In this document: positions 58,183-64,000 of the stretch, one piece after another
Numbering within the stretch: position 1 is the first letter of the stretch
Layout: each line of letters opens with the position of its first letter
DNA from: Tomocerus qinae
Lineage: Eukaryota; Arthropoda; Collembola; Entomobryomorpha; Tomoceridae
Reading direction: 5' to 3'
Assembly (NCBI GenBank): GCA_020055645.1
Contig: CM034546.1
Span: forward strand, 11,098,001-11,162,000
DNA: 64,000 bases
Notes under the pieces: model-generated
What the model saw: the letters and a program-made list of their open reading frames with translations, nothing else
What the model was told of the DNA's origin: nothing
Databases searched by the model: none
Made by a program: the position numbers and the translations under genes

Positions 58183-59425
58183 CTCACCCTATCTACCCGA
58201 CAGACAACTACCGGACACCCGATGTCTTCCCACCCGACGCCCAACGGCGGCCAAATCCTTCCTCCCGATACCCGACAGCTAACTAGCAGAAGCCCGACGC
58301 CTAACCAACCGACACCCGTCGACTTCCCACCCGACAACTAACGCACTTCTACCCCAAAATTTATATTTCTTGTAAATTTGAAAATTTTAGAATGTAAATT
58401 ATCTTGTTTATGATAGTAGTTATGTAACTATATGCATGCTTTGTGTTTATCTATTAAATTTGCTTGGGCTTAAAGATACCGCTTCTTTTGACGGTAATAA
58501 ACTTTTGAAATTTTGTTCAATAGATATGGAAATAAGCTCAATAAAAATGAATTTTTGAATTAGTGTTTACGTGTATGAATTTAAGAGTGGTGTATGAAAA
58601 AAAATTGGAATTTGATATTGGATCTCAACTAATGGTAACCTATGCAGGTAGGGGAATGTAAAAAATGGTTTCTTTCCGATTTTTGATACACAGGACACAC
58701 CCCCCGAATGTGGAAAAGCATATACAAAAATTCTCGAAAACTACGTGACCAATTTGGATGAATTGTTTTTTTAAATTGGATAAGACAATATTTGTTCCAG
58801 GGGTTTTGCGATCCGTTTCAGACTTCAAACTCCATCATTCAAAATAAATTTCAAAATTTTGAAAAAAGTCGTTTTTTGAAATTTACCGTTTATAAAGCAA
58901 ATCTTACTGTAAAAGCTATAGAAACAGCCAGTTTTCAAATTACATCAATTTGACCTCTAAAATGTCAAAGGTCAACATTTGGATCGCTCCTATATGTCTA
59001 GTGTGACCTATGAATCAGCATTTAAATAACTCGAACAGAACGATTATGATGTAAAATGACGCAAATTTTGTACCAGTAGTAGCTAACCGTTTTGTATGTA
59101 TATGGTATGTCGGTAACCGTTTTTTTGCTAATTGACTACACCATTTGTTGGCATTGGCATTGAGGAAGCTAAAGTCTGTAGCTTATGACAGTCTATCCCT
59201 TCTAACTTTCGGGTATGCTATGACTTGCTCATGCATCGGGTCAAAATTTTTAAATTTACAAAAAATCAGTTGTCAGTTGTTGGGTAGGAAGGCGGTGGGT
59301 GTGGTTAAGTTAGCCATCGGGTGTCAGTTAGTTAGCTGTCGGGTTTCGGGTAGATAGGATTTGGTCGTTGTCGGGTGGGCGGGTATCGGGTAGTTGGCTA
59401 TCTGGTGTCTGGTAGATAGGATGAG
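58183..59425. mobile_element. Foldback element with ~150-bp CCCGACA-rich terminal arms
   Basis: The left end CTCACCCTATCTACC and the complement of the right end CTCATCCTATCTACC match at 14 of 15 bases. The arms (58183-58340 and 59270-59425) consist of degenerate CCCGACA(N)nAAC words on one side and their complement on the other. The interior (58560-59100) holds another dispersed repeat. It begins only 9 bp after the TA element at 57587-58172. No target duplication seen. Confidence 0.7.
58800..59040 (+). repeat. Dispersed repeat, copy 1 (related to 63740-64000, inverted)
   Basis: Shares with the complement of 63740-64000: CAAACTCC, AAATCTTACT-type, ATAGAAACAGCCAGTTTTCA-type, AATTTGACCTC and AATGTCAAAGGTCAAC. 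Non-coding. Confidence 0.6.
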
Positions 59426-60342
59426 GATGAGAGCCCTTATTCGTTCGGATTGAACATTTGAATTTTTAAAAGTACTAAATGTTGAGATGTCATTTTATGT
59501 TTTCATGGATTTCGGAGGGGGTGGGGGCATTTGTAATCAATGCCCACTCCCTAAATCTGTTTGAAAAAAAGTCTTGCTGTAGGAGTCACTTGAAGTAGAA
59601 TATGAAGGAGAATATGAATTTTATGACGAAACTTTTGAGTAAAAATTATTCTTTATGAGATACAGATAGCTGTGAAAAAAGATTATATAAGGTCCTAAGT
59701 TGAAGCCGACAAAACCAAAGGGAGTATTTATACCTATTATCCATTTTACAGGAGAGATAGTTACGTCATTGAAATTCTAACACCATTATAGGGGTTACTG
59801 TTTATTAGTAATTCAATATCCTGTAAAATATACATTACGGTTTGATAAAATAATTTGCCTTTTCCTATCTGGAAGGTTCTTCTCCTTTTCTCCAACATTT
59901 GCCCGTGTACGCACTAATAAATTGGCCTGATTGCAAGATTTTGGGAGAGAAATTCAATACTACCTATTTATTTTATGCTTTTGCTTATATAGTGATTAAA
60001 CAACTTAAGATAATAAATAATACCATTTTCAGTTACCTTACTGTAAACTCCAAATAAAACTTCACAATCTTATAAATTATGACTAAGTGAACTAAGTGTT
60101 TGGATTTCTGGTGTTACAGAGCACATAACGCTGACAAGTGAGTATTATTTACAAAAAGTAATTGCATTTAATAGTTAGGTGTTGAAATTTGGATGAATTT
60201 AGGACGCGAAGTTATTGTTATCGTTGCAACAAATTAAGATGATTTAGATGATACATCAATTTGGTGACAATGCAGGCAACGAGGCAAATATCAACGATAT
60301 TCCGCTGCCTAAATTCACATTCCATTCCGCTTTGGAGTCCAA
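59426..60342. other. Intergenic, nothing recognised
   Basis: AT-rich spacer between the foldback element and the F-box fragment; no coding or repeat signal. Confidence 0.4.
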
Positions 60343-60621
60343 TTAATCACGGAGTAGACTTTTTTCAAAGCCCATTTCATCCCAGTCAAATCTACCAACG
60401 TAAATATGTCGACCAAGATTGCGATATTTCATTATATATCTCAAGAAATTTGAAAACTGGGCATCGAGTTTTTTTGTGTTTTGTTGGAATGTACAACTTA
60501 TGACCTCTGTCTGCATACCGTAACAAGACAATGTGATAACATCAATAGGATCATCAAAATCCAAACAAAAATGGGCTTTAATGTGCTGATTTTTAATTAC
60601 AACATTCGACAATCTGCACAC
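60343..60621 (-). pseudogene. F-box/LRR C-terminal fragment
   Basis: 92 codons homologous to the C-terminal part of the intact F-box protein: DDPIDVITLSCYGMQTEVIS against YPIDETAICCNGIQTDVLG, and RNLGRHIYVGRFDWDEMGFEKSLLR against the matching NFVRHIYVGPFQWYGIPFEKSSLR region. It lacks the F-box and most LRRs; the upstream edge ends near a palindrome and the downstream end has a premature stop. A remnant of a third gene copy. Confidence 0.85.
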
Positions 60622-60636
60622 GCAGTGTACAAAACA

Positions 60637-60726
60637 CCATTTACCACTTACCAGTGGTAGGTGTTTTTAATGGTATTTAACGTTAAATACCACTACCTAC
60701 AAAGAAGTGGTAAGTGGTATAAATGG
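60637..60726. repeat. Nested inverted repeats
   Basis: Outer arms CCATTTACCACTTACC (60637-60652) and GGTAAGTGGTATAAATGG (60709-60726); inner perfect 20-bp palindrome GGTATTTAACGTTAAATACC (60672-60691). It lies between the truncated F-box fragment and a hAT-type MITE. Confidence 0.75.
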
Positions 60727-60747
60727 TAAAAAATAGTTTCATTTAAA

Positions 60748-60936
60748 CAAGCACGTATCCAGAGGGGGGGCCGGGGGGGTCCGGGCCCCCCCCCCCTAAG
60801 TATCCAGAAAAAGGCATTTTTTTGTCAGAAAAGGTGAAAAATCCAAAAAATTTTAGCGCTTCGCGCGAATATGACTTGAATTTATCAATATATGTTGGTG
60901 GGCCCCCCCTAGGTTAAATTCCTGGATACGTGCTTG
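60748..60936. mobile_element. Short hAT-like MITE with 8-bp target duplication
   Basis: Ends CAAGCACGTATCCAG and CTGGATACGTGCTTG are perfect inverted repeats, flanked by a perfect 8-bp CATTTAAA (60740-60747, 60937-60944). G-rich and C-rich runs follow inside both ends, and AGCGCTTCGCGC is internal. 189 bp, no coding content. Confidence 0.85.
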
Positions 60937-60944
60937 CATTTAAA

Positions 60945-61890
60945 TTTCGTGTTTGAATTTTGAATAAAATAGTACGAAATAGCTTCTTTAGCAGATGATC
61001 ATTGTTGTCACAAATTGATAAGTGTTCATCAATCAGAGTGGGATTTAACCAATGGTGGCGCTAACAACCCTTGCCGATTGAAAAATTAATTGCAATTAAA
61101 TTAGCATCAATTTTAAATGGACGAAACCAAGTAAAACATTTCTTTCTTCATTTTTTATAACTTTTGGTGTACAATCAAATAAATATGATTAATTTAATTG
61201 ATTAAGGGGCTAATTGGAAATATTTCTTAGAAAATAAAGTTTATGCTCCTATACAAACTATAACAAACCCTACTTTATATGCGAAAATAATGGGACAATA
61301 TTTATATCATATACTTATGAATAATATTTTATTAAATTCAACCAAGTTGCAAATACAATTGGATTGTTATCCGCAATGAACTCTTTAACTTAATTTTTAA
61401 CTATAATTCCTTTCAGTTTAAGAAAGTATTTTTTTGTTTAAAGAGTAACTGGTTGGACGATGACTTAAGTCACAAAGCTATGGTTGTGATTCCACGTGCA
61501 TTTACATAAAGCATTCACCAATACCAATGAAATTTATGTGTTGTACAAATTTTTCTGTGAGGCTGTAATGTCATGATATTTACATATTATCAGAGCTACT
61601 ACAAAAAAATGTTGTACCTTAATTAAGAATATTATTGGCAATATTGAAATTAAAAATGTTAAAACTTGAAATGATTGTATATGATATAGAAATAATCTTA
61701 AAATACTCTAATATTGCTTCATATTAGGCAAATACAATACTTAGTGATGGGCGATGGGGATGAGATATTTTTAATTCGGAGAGATAAGTTTGAGGGGAAA
61801 ATATCAAAATAATTCCACTAGTGGTTAATTATTTTCATATAGGGTACTTATACGATTAATACGGTATGTAGACTTATGGTTTCATAAAAT
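60945..61890. other. Intergenic, nothing recognised
   Basis: AT-rich region downstream of the minus-strand receptor gene; no coding signal. Confidence 0.4.
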
Positions 61891-62720
61891 TTAAATCGAA
61901 ACAGAGACAATGACATCGATTGACATATTCGAGACGATATCAAAGTATTCCAATGTGAAACCCCGGTGCAAATGAAAGAAAACCCCTACATCTAATGTTA
62001 ACAGGCTGTAGGACTTCGCTTTCTTTCGAATGTATGCATCTGTGTTTCTTTTACATTGGTTCAGGATAATTTTCGATTCGTTTTGAAGCTTTTCCCCCTG
62101 ATAAAATATGTATCCCAACAACATGTGAAATATGATTGAGACAAAAGGCATCATGAAAAATCCTGGCATTGGTATGACATCATACATTGTGACTGTTGCG
62201 AAATTGCAAATGACCATTGCCCCGGCGTCAATGCACAGGGCTATAGCATAACTTGGTCCCAAGAAACGATTGCCAGCATCCATGATTAGCCTTGACTCTT
62301 CGTAGAATCGCAACGCCAGACCCGGATCCCTCTTCAAAGCTTCTATGGCTTCTGTGTATCGATTTTCTTTGTTCTTTCCAGTCAAGATGGACAGTCGAAG
62401 TTGGGCTACATTGAGGACAATTAGATATATCATCGACATCAAAACGATCGGGTTGCAAATGTACGAGGCAGCTCCCATTAATATGAAGGCTGCAAGTATC
62501 TGCACTCCTGTCAGGTAGTTATTGTAGATCTGAGGGAAATAATCCAGTATGAATCGCTGAACGGGGTCCACAGGACCGGCAAAGGGAAGAGCACCTGCAA
62601 ATATAGTGATTGCGACACTCATTTTTACCGAGTGTTGCATCACTCTCTCATACGAACGTATTTTTGGCCCCTTGATGACGTTTTTGTCTTGTTTGGTTTG
62701 TAGGAGACTCTCTGACCAAT
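61891..62720 (-). CDS. Gustatory-receptor-like 7TM protein, C-terminal exon (partial)
   Basis: An exon of 275 codons starting after an acceptor-like CTTAAG at 62721 and ending at 61891. The open frame extends upstream of its first ATG (through DKNVIKGPKIRSYERVM), so this is probably not the first exon. Hydrophobic segments: about 34-52 (SVAITIFAGALPFAG), two around 75-110 (VQILAAFILMGAASYICNP, VLMSMIYLIVLNV), about 150-175 (GPSYAIALCIDAGAMVICN) and about 185-207. The end LTLDVGVFFHLHRGFTLEYF resembles the last intracellular loop and helix of insect chemoreceptors. Length and order fit the C-terminal two thirds of a gustatory receptor; the identity is tentative. No convincing upstream exon was found before the MITE at 63117. 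Confidence 0.6.
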
Positions 62721-63116
62721 CTTAAGAGAAACAAAATATTTATTATTAAGGACTGTTTCATTGCTCGGTTGCATCACCAACAAATACAGCACTACGGAAA
62801 CCATTTACAAATAATAAATCCTTATCAGACCAGACTTATAACTGAAAATTAGCATTGTAGGGGGTCTTTGTTGTCTTCTGTTCAGTATAAAAGTAATTGT
62901 TACCATAATAGCCTAAAATAAAATTTATCGAGTGTGGCGAAAATTCTGCATGCTGTAAATTCAATTTACGGCACTTGATATTTGGCGGCATGTCGTTGTA
63001 AATCATTATACGCATTTTTAGCAGTTTTTATAAATAAATTACTATAGTAAGTGATATAAAACAATTAATGATTTCACACACTATTGTTACTGTTATTTAA
63101 TATCGTTAATTATATA
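62721..63116. other. Upstream flank/intron of the receptor-like gene
   Basis: On the minus strand a 58-codon ATG frame runs through 63017-62840, without recognisable similarity and without a clear donor. An upstream exon could also lie beyond the window. Confidence 0.3.
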
Positions 63117-63659
63117 CACTCTTAAAAATAAACGTCAAATTACGCTAACGTGGTCTTCAAAATGTCATTTGTAACGTTAATGAATGTAAAAATGACATTA
63201 AAATAATGTTAAACGATTTTAAAATGACAACTTTATCGATGTCAAAATATTGACAAAATTGACTGTCAAAATAACAAGAAATATTAATGTAGTTATTTTG
63301 GAAGCTGGAACAGAATATATATCGTCAAAAGTCTACCCTCAGTACATAAGGCATTGGTAGCAGGGTGGCATTACACGGGTTTAAAATGGATGATTACACA
63401 AGTGTACCTATGTGGTTCAAACCTCTGTCACGGTACAATTTTTTGCTTTAATGACATTTTGTCACGTTAATTTTTCACATGAGTTCATGTTATAGATACG
63501 TGATCTAACGTTAAAAGCTGACATTAATTAAGGTTAGAAAATTGACAGTCTTGGATCATGTCGTTTTAACGGGAAAAAGTGTAAGTCCAAAAAAACAGGA
63601 TAAATAACTGGGAATAATGTTAAAAATGACAGGAATGACTGTTGTCATTTTTAAGAGTG
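63117..63659 (-). mobile_element. TA-flanked MITE, copy B
   Basis: Inverted copy of 10071-10614: same CACTCTTAAAAAT ends, TA on both sides (63115-63116, 63660-63661), and 543 bp. Here the plus strand carries the tRNA-like segment, with GTGGTTCAAACC as the B box near 63412-63423. Confidence 0.85.
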
Positions 63660-63739
63660 TACAGTGCCAATCCATCTAAAGTGCAAATTCATTGGTATAA
63701 AATATTGGTTGCCAATTAATTTGTATGGCACACGCATGA

Positions 63740-64000
63740 CTTTGTACTATGTCAAATTGAACAAATTACACCATAATCATTTTTCTTTAAGTGTGTAGAT
63801 GCTAATAGATATGTCACACAAGGTGGATTGGATCAGTAAGTTGACCTTTGACATTTTTGGAGGTCAAATTAATAAAATATGCAAAAGTGCGGTTTGTATA
63901 GCTATTATAGAGTAAGATTGGCCCTAAAGCAATAAACGTTTTTTTGGAAATTTGGAATTTCGTTTTTCATGAAGGAGTTTGAATTTTGAAAAATGCCGAA
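63740..64000 (-). repeat. Dispersed repeat, copy 2 (related to 58800-59040), runs off the window
   Basis: Read on the minus strand it aligns with 58800-59040. The end of the element is not included in the window. Confidence 0.55.

Noticed and set aside
62840..63017. 58-codon minus-strand ATG frame as first exon of the gustatory-receptor-like gene
   Set aside because: No donor site in a suitable phase and no hydrophobic segments; left as unassigned flank.
1..64000. Bacterial features such as operons, CRISPR arrays or insertion sequences
   Set aside because: Introns, AATAAA signals, SINE and LTR elements and animal receptor families show eukaryotic DNA; the tandem repeats have no CRISPR-like spacers.

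Overview
This is animal nuclear DNA and looks like an arthropod, most likely a springtail (Collembola). It is AT-rich and gene-poor, with GT-AG introns and AATAAA signals. The genes belong to families that are expanded in springtails: F-box/leucine-rich-repeat (LRR) proteins, divergent ionotropic receptors (IRs) and a gustatory-receptor-like 7TM protein. The placement is inference from gene content; no marker gene is present.

Layout. 0.3-3.3 kb: a two-exon F-box/LRR gene (+) whose short first exon I recovered by splicing. 9.2-12.6 kb: a three-exon C2H2 zinc-finger gene (-) with a PRDM8/ZNF488-type pair of fingers; its large intron holds a foldback element that itself carries a TA-flanked MITE. 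14.8-18.4 kb: three inverted-repeat elements. 19.1-23.9 kb: a decayed Bel/Pao retroelement with gag and integrase remnants, an env-like frame and an LTR, then a tRNA-derived SINE and a second env/LTR fragment in permuted order. 29.2-31.2 kb: an intact three-exon F-box/LRR gene (-). 31.8-38.5 kb: a patchwork of duplications, a 42-bp minisatellite, a 125-bp copy of part of the F-box gene and a 21-bp minisatellite. 38.7-51.8 kb: three IR-type receptors, two of them close paralogs (-) around a more divergent one (+). 53.9-57.2 kb: a four-exon F-box/LRR pseudogene with a stop, a frameshift, a palindrome over its 3' end and a foldback transposon inserted exactly at a splice acceptor. 57.6-61 kb: TA-flanked, foldback and hAT-type elements plus a third F-box fragment. 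61.9-62.7 kb: the C-terminal exon of a gustatory-receptor-like protein (-). The window ends with a second copy of the TA-flanked MITE and of another dispersed repeat.

How it fits together. There is no operon-like pathway here. F-box/LRR proteins would act as substrate receptors of SCF ubiquitin ligases, IR and gustatory-type proteins would act as chemosensory channels, and the zinc-finger protein as a nuclear regulator. The strongest theme is structural: more than a dozen inverted-repeat elements or palindromes, several with clean target-site duplications (8 bp hAT-like, TA mariner-like, 9 bp foldback), and duplicated gene fragments beside minisatellites. Exon boundaries were inferred by eye from splice sites and paralog comparison.
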